Positions 33,714 through 43,281 of a stretch of 64,000 nucleotides of DNA are shown in pieces. Under the pieces are notes generated by a model that worked only from the letters and a program-made list of their open reading frames with translations, ran no database searches and was not told where the DNA came from. This stretch comes from Cerasicoccus sp. TK19100. Lineage in GTDB: Bacteria; Verrucomicrobiota; Verrucomicrobiia; Opitutales; Cerasicoccaceae. The DNA lies in contig NZ_JAPWDU010000006.1 in the NCBI RefSeq assembly GCF_027257155.1, forward strand, positions 124,001 through 188,000. Reading direction: 5' to 3'. A program made the position numbers and the translations under genes. Within the stretch, counting starts at the first letter, position 1, and the number at the start of each line of letters is the position of its first letter.

Positions 33714-36700
33714 ATGGAATCCATTTCAAAACTCTCATTGCAGAATCGGCTCTTGGTTCTGCTACTTTCGGCTCTCTTTATCGGTGTCGGTTCATGGAAA
33801 TTATTTCAGCTCCCTGTGGATGCGTTTCCCGACACGACGCCCGTTCAGGTGCAAATCAACACCGTCGCACCCGCGCTCAATCCTGAGGAGATCGAGCAAC
33901 AGATCACCCTGCCGGTTGAGCTGGCGATGGGCGGGTTGCCCGGGCTGGAAAGCGTCCGCTCGGTTTCCAAGTTCGGTTTTTCCCAAGTCGTCGCGACCTT
34001 TTCGGACAATACCGAGATTTCCGAGGCGAGGCAATATATCTCCGAACGGCTCTCCACGGTCGAACTGCCCGAGGATATCGAACGGCCACAGCTGGGCCCC
34101 ATTTCGACCGGACTCGGCGAAATCTTTCACTACACTCTCAGCTCCACCGATCCCGAGCACTCCTTGGAGGAGCTGAGGACACTGCATGACTGGGTGATCA
34201 AACCAGAGCTGCGGAAAGTCTCCGGGGTCGCCGAAGTCAACTCGTGGGGCGGCTACGAAAAGCAATATCACGTCATTGTCTCGCCCCGGAACTTGGTCAA
34301 ATTCGGGCTGACCCTCGACGAGGTAGCCGAAGCGCTACAGGCGAACAACAGCAACGCCGGTGGCGGCATCCTCACACGCGGCGGGCAGTCGCTGCTGATC
34401 CACGGCCTCGGGCGCGTGGAGTCGATCAAAGAGATCGAGGACATCGTGATCGCCTCCTACGCGGGCAGCCCGCTGCGCATCCGCGATGTGGCCGACGAGG
34501 TGAAGATCGGCTACGAAATCCGCCGGGGCGCTGTCACCGCACAGGGGCAAGGCGAGATTGTGCTCGGCCTGGCCTTCATGCTGATGGGGGAAAACGGCAT
34601 GGTCGTGACCGAAGAACTCAAGACACGCCTGGATCGCCTCCGCCGGTCACTGCCGGAAGACGTCGTCGTGAACGTCGTCTATGATCGCACCGAACTCACC
34701 AGCCAGGTCATCGGCACGGTTCAACATAACTTAGCGGCGGGTGCCATCCTCGTCGTGGCGATCCTTTTCGTGCTGCTGGGAAATCTCCGGGCAGGCCTGT
34801 TGGTCGCTTCGGTCATTCCGATCTCCATGCTCTTTTCGGCCTTCGGCATGAGCTACTTCGGCATCGCGGCCAGTTTGCTCAGTCTAGGCGCGGTTGACTT
34901 TGGCATGATCGTGGACGGCTCCGTAGTGATGACCGAGTCGAACATGCGCAAGCTGGGGCAGCGACGCGTCGAGTTGGGGCGGGAACTGACCAAGGCGGAG
35001 CGCCTTGAGATCGTCATCAGCTCGGCCAAGGAAGTCGCCCGCCCCGTCGTTTTCGGAATGGGCATCACAATTGTAGTGTTTTTCCCGATACTGACGCTGG
35101 AAGGCACCGAGGGTAAAATGTTTCGCCCGATGGCGCTGACCTTCATCTTCGCCCTCGCAGGCGCACTGATCTACGCGCTGACCGTCACGCCCGTGCTCAA
35201 CTATTATTTCATCAAGCCCAGTGCGAAAGAAGAGGCGGGCTGGTTTGCGGGGACATTGACCAAGGCCTACGCGGCCTGTTTGCGCTTCGCCATGCGCGCC
35301 CGCGTGTTTGTTTTGACGGCGGTGGCCGTTGTCTTCGCGCTGACGCTATGGGCTGGTGCGAAAATGGGCGGCGAATTCGTGCCTCGACTGAGTGAAGGCG
35401 CGGTCACGATCAATACGATCCGACTTGCCGGAATTTCGATTCCCGAATCCGTCAAATACAACACGCGCATCGAGCAGCTCTTACTGGAAAACTACCCGGA
35501 TGAAATCCGCCACGTCTGGAGCCGCATCGGCTCGGCCGAGGTCGCCACCGATCCGATGGGGACGGAACTGACCGATATTTTCATCTCTCTGAATCCGCGT
35601 GAAGAATGGACGAAAGCCAAAACCCAGACGGAGTTGGTCGCCGCCATGCAAGCGACCGTGGCCGAACTGCCCGGACTCAACATGGCCTTCACCCAGCCCA
35701 TCGAAATGCGGCTCAACGAAATGGAGTCCGGCATCCGCTCCGACGTGGGAATCAAGATCTACGGCGACGAGTTTGACGAACTTGTGCGACTGAGTGACGA
35801 CGTGCAGCGGATTCTGCTCGATGTCGAAGGTAGCGGCGACATTTCCGTCGACCAACTGACCGGGCAGCCGACCCTCAAGATCGACATACGGCAGGATGTC
35901 ATCGCACAGCACGGCATTTCCGCTCGCCATGTCATGAGCATTGTCGAATCCGTGGGGGGGACACGGGCCGGGCAAGTATTTGAGGGGCAACGCAACTTCC
36001 CCCTCGTGCTGCGCCTGCCGGACGCTTTGCGCACGGATATCGACGCCTTGCGTAACACGATCATTCCGACTGCCGAAGGCCAGCAGCTGCCCCTGCATCG
36101 GCTGGCTGACATTCGGATCGAAGATGGCTCCGCCACGATCAACCGTGAATGGGGCCGCCGCTTGATCCGTATTCAGGTCAACGTGGACGACCGTGACGTT
36201 TCATCATTCGTCGCCGAAGCTAAGGCCAAGATCAATGAATCACTGGAACTGCCCGAGGGCTACGTGCTCGATTGGGGCGGTCAGTTTGAGAACCTCGAAC
36301 GCGCTCAGACACGCCTCGCCATTGTGGTGCCAGTTACATTAGCGGCTGTGTTCTTCCTGCTCTACTTCAGCTTGAAGAACATGCGCGATGTTTTGCTCAT
36401 TTACAGTGGCATCCCACTCGCCCTCATTGGCGGTATCCTCACCCTCTGGTTTAGAGGTATCCCTTTCAGTGTGAGTGCCGCCGTCGGCTTTATCGCTTTA
36501 AGTGGCATCGCCGTTCTCAACGGGCAGATCTTGATTTCGGCCATTCGTTCCTACCGCGAGCGCACCGCCAACCTGCGGGAAGCCGTCACACAGGCCGCCT
36601 GCCAACGCCTCCGCCCCGTGTTGGCGACGGCACTGACCTCGGCTGCGGGATTTTTACCCATGGCCTTATCCACTGGTGTCGGTTCGGAAATTCAGCGGCC

Positions 36701-36824
36701 ACTGGCTTCCGTCGTGGTCGGTGGCATCCTGACTTCGACTTTGTTGACTCTGCTTGTTCTGCCGCTTCTCTATGAACTGTTCGGTAGTCGCGGTGATCCC
36801 CAACGCGAAGACACTGATGCATGA
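33714..36824 (+). CDS. CzcA-type heavy-metal RND pump (system 2)
   Basis: 1036 residues. The TM4 region reads AVDFGMIVDGSVVM then TES: the DFG-x-x-VDG form with two Asp and one Glu is that of divalent-cation pumps (CzcA/CnrA-like groups). Other marks are LPVDAFPDTTPVQVQINT, LNPEEIEQQITLPVELAMGG, GGEFVPRLSEGAV and LPEGYVLDWGGQFENL. It works with the Cys/His-rich adaptor and CzcC-like channel encoded just before it, and sits next to a CDF and an ArsR regulator, supporting Zn/Cd/Co/Ni. GC content is higher than in the first pump, which suggests a different origin. Confidence 0.94.
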   Translation: MESISKLSLQNRLLVLLLSALFIGVGSWKLFQLPVDAFPDTTPVQVQINTVAPALNPEEIEQQITLPVELAMGGLPGLESVRSVSKFGFSQVVATFSDNTEISEARQYISERLSTVELPEDIERPQLGPISTGLGEIFHYTLSSTDPEHSLEELRTLHDWVIKPELRKVSGVAEVNSWGGYEKQYHVIVSPRNLVKFGLTLDEVAEALQANNSNAGGGILTRGGQSLLIHGLGRVESIKEIEDIVIASYAGSPLRIRDVADEVKIGYEIRRGAVTAQGQGEIVLGLAFMLMGENGMVVTEELKTRLDRLRRSLPEDVVVNVVYDRTELTSQVIGTVQHNLAAGAILVVAILFVLLGNLRAGLLVASVIPISMLFSAFGMSYFGIAASLLSLGAVDFGMIVDGSVVMTESNMRKLGQRRVELGRELTKAERLEIVISSAKEVARPVVFGMGITIVVFFPILTLEGTEGKMFRPMALTFIFALAGALIYALTVTPVLNYYFIKPSAKEEAGWFAGTLTKAYAACLRFAMRARVFVLTAVAVVFALTLWAGAKMGGEFVPRLSEGAVTINTIRLAGISIPESVKYNTRIEQLLLENYPDEIRHVWSRIGSAEVATDPMGTELTDIFISLNPREEWTKAKTQTELVAAMQATVAELPGLNMAFTQPIEMRLNEMESGIRSDVGIKIYGDEFDELVRLSDDVQRILLDVEGSGDISVDQLTGQPTLKIDIRQDVIAQHGISARHVMSIVESVGGTRAGQVFEGQRNFPLVLRLPDALRTDIDALRNTIIPTAEGQQLPLHRLADIRIEDGSATINREWGRRLIRIQVNVDDRDVSSFVAEAKAKINESLELPEGYVLDWGGQFENLERAQTRLAIVVPVTLAAVFFLLYFSLKNMRDVLLIYSGIPLALIGGILTLWFRGIPFSVSAAVGFIALSGIAVLNGQILISAIRSYRERTANLREAVTQAACQRLRPVLATALTSAAGFLPMALSTGVGSEIQRPLASVVVGGILTSTLLTLLVLPLLYELFGSRGDPQREDTDA

Positions 36825-36851
36825 CAAACCCTCTAAATCGAATTTCATCCC

Positions 36852-37280
36852 ATGATTGATCCAACATCCGCTTCCGCAATCTTCAAATCTTTGTCCGACC
36901 TGACGAGACTGCGAATCGTCCGGCTACTCGTCGTCAATCAAACAGAAATGTGTGTCTGTGAGTTAGTCGATGCCCTCAATGAGAAACAATACAACGTCTC
37001 CAAACAAGTAAAGATTCTGGAGTCGGCAGGCATTCTCGAAAGCAACAAAGAAGGCCGCTGGATTTACTATGGGCTCAAACAAAATAAGAAAGGCCTTCTA
37101 GATTCTATCTACACCGGCGTCGCGATGATCGAAGACAAAGCTGACCTATTCACGAGCGACCAAAAGCGGGTCGAAGCGCGCATGCAGTTACGCGAGGATG
37201 GACGCTGCAAAATTGGTTTGGTCCAGACAGAAAACGGAGGGACTGTGAGCAGTGATTCCCCACGTGTTTCTCACGGCTAA
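36852..37280 (+). CDS. ArsR/SmtB-family metal-responsive repressor
   Basis: 142 residues. The winged helix covers about 5-90: FKSLSDLTRLRIVRLL, then the alpha-3 metal motif CVC in QTEMCVCELVDAL, the recognition helix YNVSKQVKILESAGIL, and the wing NKEGRWIYYGL. The CVC Cys pair is that of ArsR/CadC-type sensors for As, Sb, Cd or Pb. The C-terminal tail is long. It most likely represses the second efflux operon; a palindromic operator is not obvious. It follows the pump by 27 nt. Confidence 0.93.
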   Translation: MIDPTSASAIFKSLSDLTRLRIVRLLVVNQTEMCVCELVDALNEKQYNVSKQVKILESAGILESNKEGRWIYYGLKQNKKGLLDSIYTGVAMIEDKADLFTSDQKRVEARMQLREDGRCKIGLVQTENGGTVSSDSPRVSHG

Positions 37281-37284
37281 TCAA

Positions 37285-38082
37285 ATGCTGCTATTTAAAT
37301 CGACATACCACATTGAAAAAATGGACTGCCCCTCGGAAAAGCAGATGGTGCGTCTCAAAATCGAACCGCTTGAGAGCGTTCTTGGTCTGTCATTCGATAT
37401 TCCTCAGCGAACAGTGCATGTCATTCATCAGGGCAATGCGGAGTTAATCACTGAGGCAATCGCAGAGTTGGGATTGGGCTCACGTTTTGAGGCTTCTGAG
37501 AAAGTAGAAAAATACGCCGGCGAAGAGCAGATCACTCAGAAACAGATTTTGTGGTGGGTGCTCGGCATTAATGCTTCGTTCTTTGTCATCGAGATGGGAT
37601 TCGGCTTGTTATCGAACTCTATGGGGCTGATTGCAGACTCTCTCGACATGCTGGCCGATACCATCGTCTACGGGCTCAGCCTGATAGCTGTAGGCACCGC
37701 CGTTACGACCAAGAAGAAAGTAGCTAAAACCAGCGGGCTTTTCCAGATGCTGTTGGCGCTTATCGGCTTTTCGGAAGTTGTTCGACGGTTCTTCTTTTCA
37801 GAGGCGATGCCGGACTTCAGGACGATGATCGCCGTGGCCTCTCTTGCCATGGTCGCCAATGTGATTTGCCTTTGGTTGATTCAAAAAGCTAGTTCGGAAG
37901 AGGCTCATATGCAGGCGTCCGCCATATTTACCTCAAACGATATCATCGTTAACGGCGGCGTCATCGTCGCCGGTTTACTCGTATACTCGCTCGATAGCCC
38001 CTGGCCCGACCTCATCGTCGGCGGTATTGTTTTCGGATTCGTCATGCGGGGAGCGATGCGCATCTTAAAATTATCGAAATAA
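37285..38082 (+). CDS. Cation transporter: HMA-like domain fused to CDF helices
   Basis: About 265 residues from ATG 37285. An N-terminal ferredoxin-like domain of about 75 residues resembles HMA domains (YHIEKMDCPSEKQMVRLKIE) but has only one Cys in place of the CxxC. Then five or six membrane helices with CDF character: GLIADSLDMLADTIVYGLSLI (DxxxD metal site in TM2) and a second site DSPWPDLIVGG. It lacks the long C-terminal cytosolic dimer domain of normal CDF proteins. It likely exports a divalent cation. A GTG at 37,252 overlapping arsR is an alternative start. A truncated copy lies at 39,690-39,925. Confidence 0.85.
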   Translation: MLLFKSTYHIEKMDCPSEKQMVRLKIEPLESVLGLSFDIPQRTVHVIHQGNAELITEAIAELGLGSRFEASEKVEKYAGEEQITQKQILWWVLGINASFFVIEMGFGLLSNSMGLIADSLDMLADTIVYGLSLIAVGTAVTTKKKVAKTSGLFQMLLALIGFSEVVRRFFFSEAMPDFRTMIAVASLAMVANVICLWLIQKASSEEAHMQASAIFTSNDIIVNGGVIVAGLLVYSLDSPWPDLIVGGIVFGFVMRGAMRILKLSK

Positions 38083-38121
38083 ACTTTCCAATTGAGTGTG
38101 TTATTTGACCTAGCCTAATCC

Positions 38122-38562
38122 ATGACCCATCATCGACATACACGACATATAGCCGCAATCAGCTTGGCATTGCTGATCGCCTTAGGCTCTGTTTTGGGTA
38201 CGGTCAATGGGGTCGTAATTTGCTTTTATCCTGAGGGAGATCAGCAGCCACCTGTCGAACTTTTGAGCCATGATTCTTCTGAAGCTAGTGTGGAATGCGT
38301 GGTTCCGGAAATGCCAATCTTCGGATCGAAATATCCGTCTTGCACAGACTTATTGCTGAAATCGGCGGACTGGCTATTGGTACGTCCCGTAACACTAAAG
38401 TCGGGAGATGTGCTATTTACGAAGGTTACTCGCGGGAGGCATATAACTCCAGTAACGAGCTTCCTTCCTGAAATGCCGGGGTCATGGGGTCTTATCCGCA
38501 GACTAAATCATGTGGAGTCCACCGCTGAATTGGTCAGCCGCGTTATTGTGCTGCGGCTTTGA
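38122..38562 (+). CDS. Small exported protein, relative of the 20,051 protein
   Basis: 146 residues: a His-rich start (MTHHRHTRH), one hydrophobic segment ([25 protein letters not shown]) and a periplasmic part with three spaced Cys and a Cys-Thr-Asp-Leu-Leu motif. The last 15 residues are hydrophobic. The plan matches the first gene of the system-1 operon: GTVNG against GGVDG, and [10 protein letters not shown] against CNDLELSSVD. Both may be periplasmic accessories of RND metal export. Located between the HMA-CDF gene and cysK. Confidence 0.6.
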   Translation: MTHHRHTRHIAAISLALLIALGSVLGTVNGVVICFYPEGDQQPPVELLSHDSSEASVECVVPEMPIFGSKYPSCTDLLLKSADWLLVRPVTLKSGDVLFTKVTRGRHITPVTSFLPEMPGSWGLIRRLNHVESTAELVSRVIVLRL

Positions 38563-38680
38563 GGAGATGAATTTGCCAAGTTGGGCAGCGGTTCAGTCGA
38601 ACTGTTGCCATGTTTCACCGCGTACCATGTCCGGTGATTCGCTAATTATCTTTTCTCTTAAAACAAACCACAGAATATTT

Positions 38681-39637
38681 ATGAACAAATTATACGATTC
38701 GATTACGGCAACCATCGGTAACACGCCGCTCGTCAAAATTAACCGCACTACAGAGGACATAGATGCAAACATCTACCTCAAGTGCGAATTCTTCAACCCG
38801 CTCGCCAGTGTAAAAGATCGCATCGGAAGGGCAATGATTGAGACCGCTGAACGCAACGGAAAACTCAAGCCGGACAGCATTGTCATTGAGCCGACTTCGG
38901 GGAACACTGGCATCGCTCTTGCCTTCGTTTGCGCGGCCAAGGGATACAGACTCATTCTCGCTATGCCGGAGACAATGTCGTTCGAACGCCGTGTGCTCCT
39001 ACGTATGCTCGGCGCGGAAATCATCCTGACTCCCGGTCCCAAAGGCATGTCGGGTGCCATCGCCCGGGCAATTGAATTAGTCGAGGAGCAAGGCACGCGT
39101 GCGTTCATGCCGCAACAGTTCGAGAATCCGGCGAATCCAGAGATTCACCGTAAGACGACCGCCGAGGAAATTTGGTCGGCGACTGGAGGCAAAATCGACG
39201 CATTTGTAGCTGGAGTCGGCACGGGCGGAACCATCACTGGAGTCTCGGAAGTGATTAAATCTCGCAAAAAACTCTACAGCGTGGCCGTCGAACCGGAGGC
39301 AAGCCCGGTTATTTCCGGCGGACAGTCTGGGCCACATAAAATCCAAGGCATCGGCGCCGGGTTCATTCCGAAGAACTGCAACACCGATGTGATTGACGAC
39401 ATTATCAAAGTGAGCAACGAAAACGCCTTCGCCACAGCCCAAGCTCTCTCAGAAAAAGACGGAATACTGGGCGGCATTTCGACCGGAGCTAACGTGTGGG
39501 CCGCAATGGAACTGGCGAAGCGTCCGGAAATGGCTGGCAAGACCATTGTCACTGTCGGCTGTAGCTTCGGCGAACGCTACCTAAGCACACCACTAGCTGA
39601 AAAAGCCCGCGAAGAAATGGCTGCGAAAACAGCCTAA
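38681..39637 (+). CDS. cysK: Cysteine synthase (O-acetylserine sulfhydrylase)
   Basis: 318 residues, PLP fold type II. ATG 38681 begins right before [16 protein letters not shown]; the long upstream frame is ignored. Active-site Lys is in [11 protein letters not shown]. The substrate loop is [13 protein letters not shown], the phosphate cradle GTGGTITG, and the PLP pyridine-N Ser region [12 protein letters not shown]. It makes cysteine from O-acetylserine and sulfide. Inside a metal-resistance cargo, extra cysteine supply would support thiol buffering or repair of metal-damaged clusters (inference). A terminator hairpin follows at 39,666. Confidence 0.95.
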   Translation: MNKLYDSITATIGNTPLVKINRTTEDIDANIYLKCEFFNPLASVKDRIGRAMIETAERNGKLKPDSIVIEPTSGNTGIALAFVCAAKGYRLILAMPETMSFERRVLLRMLGAEIILTPGPKGMSGAIARAIELVEEQGTRAFMPQQFENPANPEIHRKTTAEEIWSATGGKIDAFVAGVGTGGTITGVSEVIKSRKKLYSVAVEPEASPVISGGQSGPHKIQGIGAGFIPKNCNTDVIDDIIKVSNENAFATAQALSEKDGILGGISTGANVWAAMELAKRPEMAGKTIVTVGCSFGERYLSTPLAEKAREEMAAKTA

Positions 39638-39665
39638 AATGTCTACGCACAATAGGGTCTATCGA

Positions 39666-39688
39666 CGCCCCGGCCTTGAGCCGGGGCG
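39666..39688 (+). terminator. Intrinsic-type hairpin after cysK
   Basis: Perfect 9-bp GC-rich stem (CGCCCCGGC with GCCGGGGCG) and 5-nt loop, 28 nt after the cysK stop, followed by TTCTCAGTTT. The T-run is weak, but no other terminator is near. The truncated transporter copy begins directly behind it. Confidence 0.65.
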
Positions 39689-39689
39689 T

Positions 39690-39925
39690 TCTCAGTTTGA
39701 TGGCTGTGGGCACCGCCGTTACGACCAAGAAGAAGGTCGCTAAAATCAGTGGCCTTTTCCAAATGCTGTTGGCGTTTGTCGGCTTTTCGGAAGTTGTCCG
39801 GCGGTTCTTCTTTTCGGAGGTGATGCCGAACTTCAAAACGTTGATTCTAGTGGCTGCTTTGGCTTTGGCCGCCAATGTGATTTGCTTTTAGTTTGATTCA
39901 AAGAGCTCGTTCGGAGGAGTTGAGG
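39690..39925 (+). pseudogene. Fragment of HMA-CDF cation transporter
   Basis: Encodes SLMAVGTAVTTKKKVAKISG and onwards through ALAANVICF, matching the middle of the 37,285-38,082 protein (about residues 130-200) at roughly 80 percent. It ends with a TAG where the intact gene has a Trp codon, followed by a shifted frame (GATTCAAAG against GATTCAAAA). The 5' and 3' parts are missing. It shows that a transporter/cysK segment was once duplicated and then decayed. Confidence 0.85.
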
Positions 39926-40263
39926 ATAGAATTTGATCTAAATTTATGGCAAAATCCGAGTCTCTTAAGAAATGTTTCCAACAGAAAATTTGATGAGACT
40001 TACTCAGAATTATTGAATAAGCAGATTCGTTTATCACCATGAAGATCCGATTTTTTTTGCGCTTAGCCACGAGAAAGGTGAACTTGAAAGGCAGGTTACG
40101 GCGATCTGTATTTCTGAACTATCACAGGCAAAGTATATAACTTTGGCAGCTACATTGCGTTGACGGCTCCTCTGAGCAGGACACCTCCGCAATTTTGGAA
40201 CTCGTGAAGTAGCTGAGATAGCCCACGATGCACGTTGGCATCGTTGATCGTAAGTATGACATT
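39926..40263. other. Gene-free AT-rich spacer at the right cargo edge
   Basis: About 340 nt between the transporter fragment and the duplicated traD tail. No open frame looks coding, and I see no hairpin or known motif. It probably contains the right-hand breakpoint of the cargo. Confidence 0.4.
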
Positions 40264-40452
40264 CACTTACCGCTTGCGCTTTGCCTTCGCCCACCAGTCC
40301 ATTAATGAAATGAATCTAAGGGAATATTTGGCGCAGCCCGTCCTGCGTCTTAATGAGCAGCGTGGAAGCGCTTTCGCTGAGCGACGCGCTGAGGACGCCT
40401 TCCGGCGTCCTCATTCCCTCAGTGATGTTCCCGGTTTCCAAATCGATTAGCC
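40264..40452 (-). pseudogene. Remnant: traD tail joined to truncated orf124
   Basis: On the - strand, directly after the relaxase stop, the sequence encodes LETGN then a copy of the first 40 residues of orf124 (PEGVLSASLSES, then LLIKTQDGLRQIFP). It ends at a TAG where the intact gene has Trp. About 25 nt further on it fuses to the last codons of traD (DWWAKAKRKR, stop). About two thirds of orf124 and almost all of traD are deleted. The intact genes lie at 17,816-19,739. Confidence 0.85.
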
Positions 40453-43281
40453 TTACATTGATTGTCGTATGCCTCTGCTTTGTTGGCGCCGCCTTAATGG
40501 GCTGCGGAGTGGCTTGATGGCTTGGCGCGGTGCAGGCGGTGCCAAGCGCTGCTTCTTGAGCAATTGCTGCCTGGCTTCCTGCAAAATGATTTCGCGGGCG
40601 CGTTTGGCATGGTCGATTCCCTGCCGGATCAGTTGCCCGCCCTTTCGCTTGGCTTCCATAAAGTCCATCGCCAAGGTGCGCTCGCCGAGGCGCAGTAGGT
40701 TTTCGCGTAAAGCTTCCTTGTCCGAGGTGTAAATCTTGATCTTTCGCCGCGCCCGCGAAATCGACACGTACCACTGGTTGCGGTTCGTCGCCGCCCGGTT
40801 TTGCGAGTCGGAGAATAAAACCGTATCGACGGTTTTGCCTTGCGAGGCGTACGAGGTGACGGCGTAACCGAGATTGGCTAGGCGCTGCGTAGGCGCCAAA
40901 GTTTTGCGCTGGCCCCGGTCATCGATGACGGCAATGTTGCCGTTTTTGGCAATGCGGCTGACGGTGACGAGCTCGCCGTTGACAATAGGTTTGCCATCAA
41001 CGGACTTGCCGTTGAACTTCATTTGGAGACGATCACCCGGCGCCAGTTCAAGCTCGCGCTGGCGAGCGACAACGAAGTGCTTGGACTGCTTGAAGCCGAC
41101 CGTCGTCACCTTGCCATCTTTACGCAGGGAAAAACCTTGCTCGCTGGCGCGTTCGACTTTCGCAAGTTCGCCTTTACCAAAACGACCGTACTTTTTGATG
41201 AAATAAACGTGGTCGCCGGGCTCGTAAAAACGCGCGTCGCGCTTTTGCGCATTATCCAAGTCGCGGCTTTCGTAGAAAGCCAGCTTGGACTCCGCCCCCA
41301 ACAAGTCCGCTTCCTTGAGGCGCTGACGTACGGCGTCATTAACGGCGTGAATTTCGTCCCAAGTTTGAGCGACAATCAGCGTCGATTCTCCGGCCTGCCG
41401 CGCCTGCAAATAATCATCGGCCAAAGTCGCCTGTCGGTTCGCCTCATCGACTTCGATCACGCAGTCAAGGGAGTCGAGTCGTTCAAACGACTCGACGACT
41501 TCACCCTTGGAAGCAGCCTTCACCGCTTCGCGGTATTCGCCAATGAAAACGCGCTCGTTTTCGTCGCGACCCTTGGCCGGGTCTTGCCGACGAATCGCGG
41601 TCAACTCGGCGGGATGAAGCCCGGCGTGCTTTTCAATGGCTCGGAGCGCGTCCGAGGCTTCCACGGCGCCATGTTGGCGCGTGTCGCCCGACAAAATGAT
41701 GCGCGTTTCACTCGCTTTCAGCGTCGTGAAAAGGTCGGACATTTGCTTGCCGCCAATCTGCCCAGCCTCGTCAATCACGACGACAGCATTGGAAGGCAGA
41801 TCGCTTTTCGCCAGAAACCGGGCGACGGTCTGCGCTGCAAAACCGTCGTTTTGCAGGTCGATAACCTGCTGGCGTTGCGGCGCTAAAACGACGACGGAAT
41901 GACCGGCATTTTCCAAGCCCTTAGCGACTTCCTGTAAAGCGAAGGTTTTGCCGGTCCCGGCGCCGCCCCGGAACAGCGTCACATAATCTTGGCTCCCAAG
42001 GATCCGCTCAACCGCGGATTTTTGTTCGCCGGTTATCGTCGCAATTGACGGCTGATAATCTTCGCAAAATGGCGCGTGCTGATTGCGCCCATTTTTGGCG
42101 GTTTCCACGATTTGCAATTCGCGGTCGAGTGCAACGTGGGTGGTAATGGTATGATCGCGCTCATTTTTGAGGTAGTTTCGGCGAGCGATTTCGGCGTTCA
42201 ATTTTTCGAGGGTGAAATCCTCGCCCCGACCACGGATCAACGCCGCCGCCTTGAGCTGGTAATCTTCGACCACAGACTTGCGCTCGAATACCCGTTCATC
42301 GGCCCAACTGACAATGGCCCCCATATTCGGCGTAGTTTTATCGACGGAATGAGGCGCGATTTCTGGCGCGAGCGAGGCGATGTCGGTAGGCGTCATTTGC
42401 CCACTCCAGTGAGCGTGCAGGTTCGACGCCGACGATTCCTTGATTTTGCGGTCCCGTTTTTCGTGCGCAATTTGCGCCCGCAATTCCTTCAAATTCTTGG
42501 GCCGATTTCCGTTTGATAAATGCTCTCGCACGCCCGCATCAATTTGCTGATGACGCTTCGAGAATTTTTCAATCAGTTCGGGCAAGATGCTTCGGATTTC
42601 AAAATCACGCGCATTGTTTTCGGTCACGTAGCCCAATTGTTTGAGCCCCTTAGCAAGCTCGTGGTAGTAGAGATTTTCGACGAATTTTTGCGCCTTAAGC
42701 ATTTCGTAATTTTGTAACGCTTTCCACCGATTTTCGACGGGATCGTAGGTCGCATTCATGACGATGCAGTGCGTGTGCAAGTGCGGATCAAGCGCCCGGC
42801 TGGTATCGTGACGGAAGGCCGCGCCGATCACGTTGCCGGTTGTCCGGTCATCGGAGCGCCCGTTTTTGCGAACGCGGGTCATGGCGAATTTCTCCATTTC
42901 TTGCATCGCTGTTTGGACTGCTTTATTGTGAATGTGGACGATGCGTACGTCCTGATAGAGCCCGGCAATCGACACGCTTTTCGGCGGGCTTATCGTGAAG
43001 TCGTAGAAGATGCGCCGGTTGGCGACTTCCTTGCCGTCCTTGGTTCGCGTCGTGTTTTTGCGCGCAGTTAGGCGCTCATTATTGGCGGGATTATTGCCCT
43101 CACATAGCGCGACAAATTCGCGTTCTTTTACGGTACCTTGCAGTCCCAATTTCTCCGCTCCCTGCCCAAACCACTCGCCTTGCACCTCGTTTTCTTGGGC
43201 GTAGTAGTCGCCTACCTGCAAGTGTTCCCGGAAGTATTCCTTGGCATTGCGCAGGTTGTATTGTGGCTTAGGACTGAGCAC
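40453..43281 (-). CDS. MobF-family relaxase/helicase (TrwC/TraI-like)
   Basis: 942 residues from a GTG start. The relaxase domain (1-300) has candidate catalytic Tyr residues at 16 and 26-27 (GDYYAQEN), the GEWFGQGAEKLGL block, and the three-His metal site: H158 in FRHDTS and H169/H171 in DPHLHTH. Domain two is a RecD2-like helicase: Walker A FRGGAGTGKTFAL (about 455), VVIDEAGQIGGKQM, ILSGDTRQHGAVE and GYAVTSYASQGKTVD near the end. It nicks oriT, stays bound to the strand and unwinds it. The C-terminal tail recurs as a remnant at 19,751-19,930. It would act with TraD and the type IV channel. Confidence 0.95.
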   Translation of the reverse strand: MLSPKPQYNLRNAKEYFREHLQVGDYYAQENEVQGEWFGQGAEKLGLQGTVKEREFVALCEGNNPANNERLTARKNTTRTKDGKEVANRRIFYDFTISPPKSVSIAGLYQDVRIVHIHNKAVQTAMQEMEKFAMTRVRKNGRSDDRTTGNVIGAAFRHDTSRALDPHLHTHCIVMNATYDPVENRWKALQNYEMLKAQKFVENLYYHELAKGLKQLGYVTENNARDFEIRSILPELIEKFSKRHQQIDAGVREHLSNGNRPKNLKELRAQIAHEKRDRKIKESSASNLHAHWSGQMTPTDIASLAPEIAPHSVDKTTPNMGAIVSWADERVFERKSVVEDYQLKAAALIRGRGEDFTLEKLNAEIARRNYLKNERDHTITTHVALDRELQIVETAKNGRNQHAPFCEDYQPSIATITGEQKSAVERILGSQDYVTLFRGGAGTGKTFALQEVAKGLENAGHSVVVLAPQRQQVIDLQNDGFAAQTVARFLAKSDLPSNAVVVIDEAGQIGGKQMSDLFTTLKASETRIILSGDTRQHGAVEASDALRAIEKHAGLHPAELTAIRRQDPAKGRDENERVFIGEYREAVKAASKGEVVESFERLDSLDCVIEVDEANRQATLADDYLQARQAGESTLIVAQTWDEIHAVNDAVRQRLKEADLLGAESKLAFYESRDLDNAQKRDARFYEPGDHVYFIKKYGRFGKGELAKVERASEQGFSLRKDGKVTTVGFKQSKHFVVARQRELELAPGDRLQMKFNGKSVDGKPIVNGELVTVSRIAKNGNIAVIDDRGQRKTLAPTQRLANLGYAVTSYASQGKTVDTVLFSDSQNRAATNRNQWYVSISRARRKIKIYTSDKEALRENLLRLGERTLAMDFMEAKRKGGQLIRQGIDHAKRAREIILQEARQQLLKKQRLAPPAPRQAIKPLRSPLRRRQQSRGIRQSM

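Noticed and set aside
35481-36098. Antisense open frame opposite the second RND pump
   Set aside because: It overlaps fully with a highly conserved pump gene and has no family signature.
38510-38680. Upstream extension of cysK to 38,510
   Set aside because: The added 57 residues overlap the preceding gene and are not cysteine-synthase-like; ATG 38681 begins at the conserved N-terminus.
41023-41886. Long + strand open frame opposite the relaxase gene
   Set aside because: It is a GC-driven shadow of the relaxase helicase part; it has no ribosome site and no recognisable protein.
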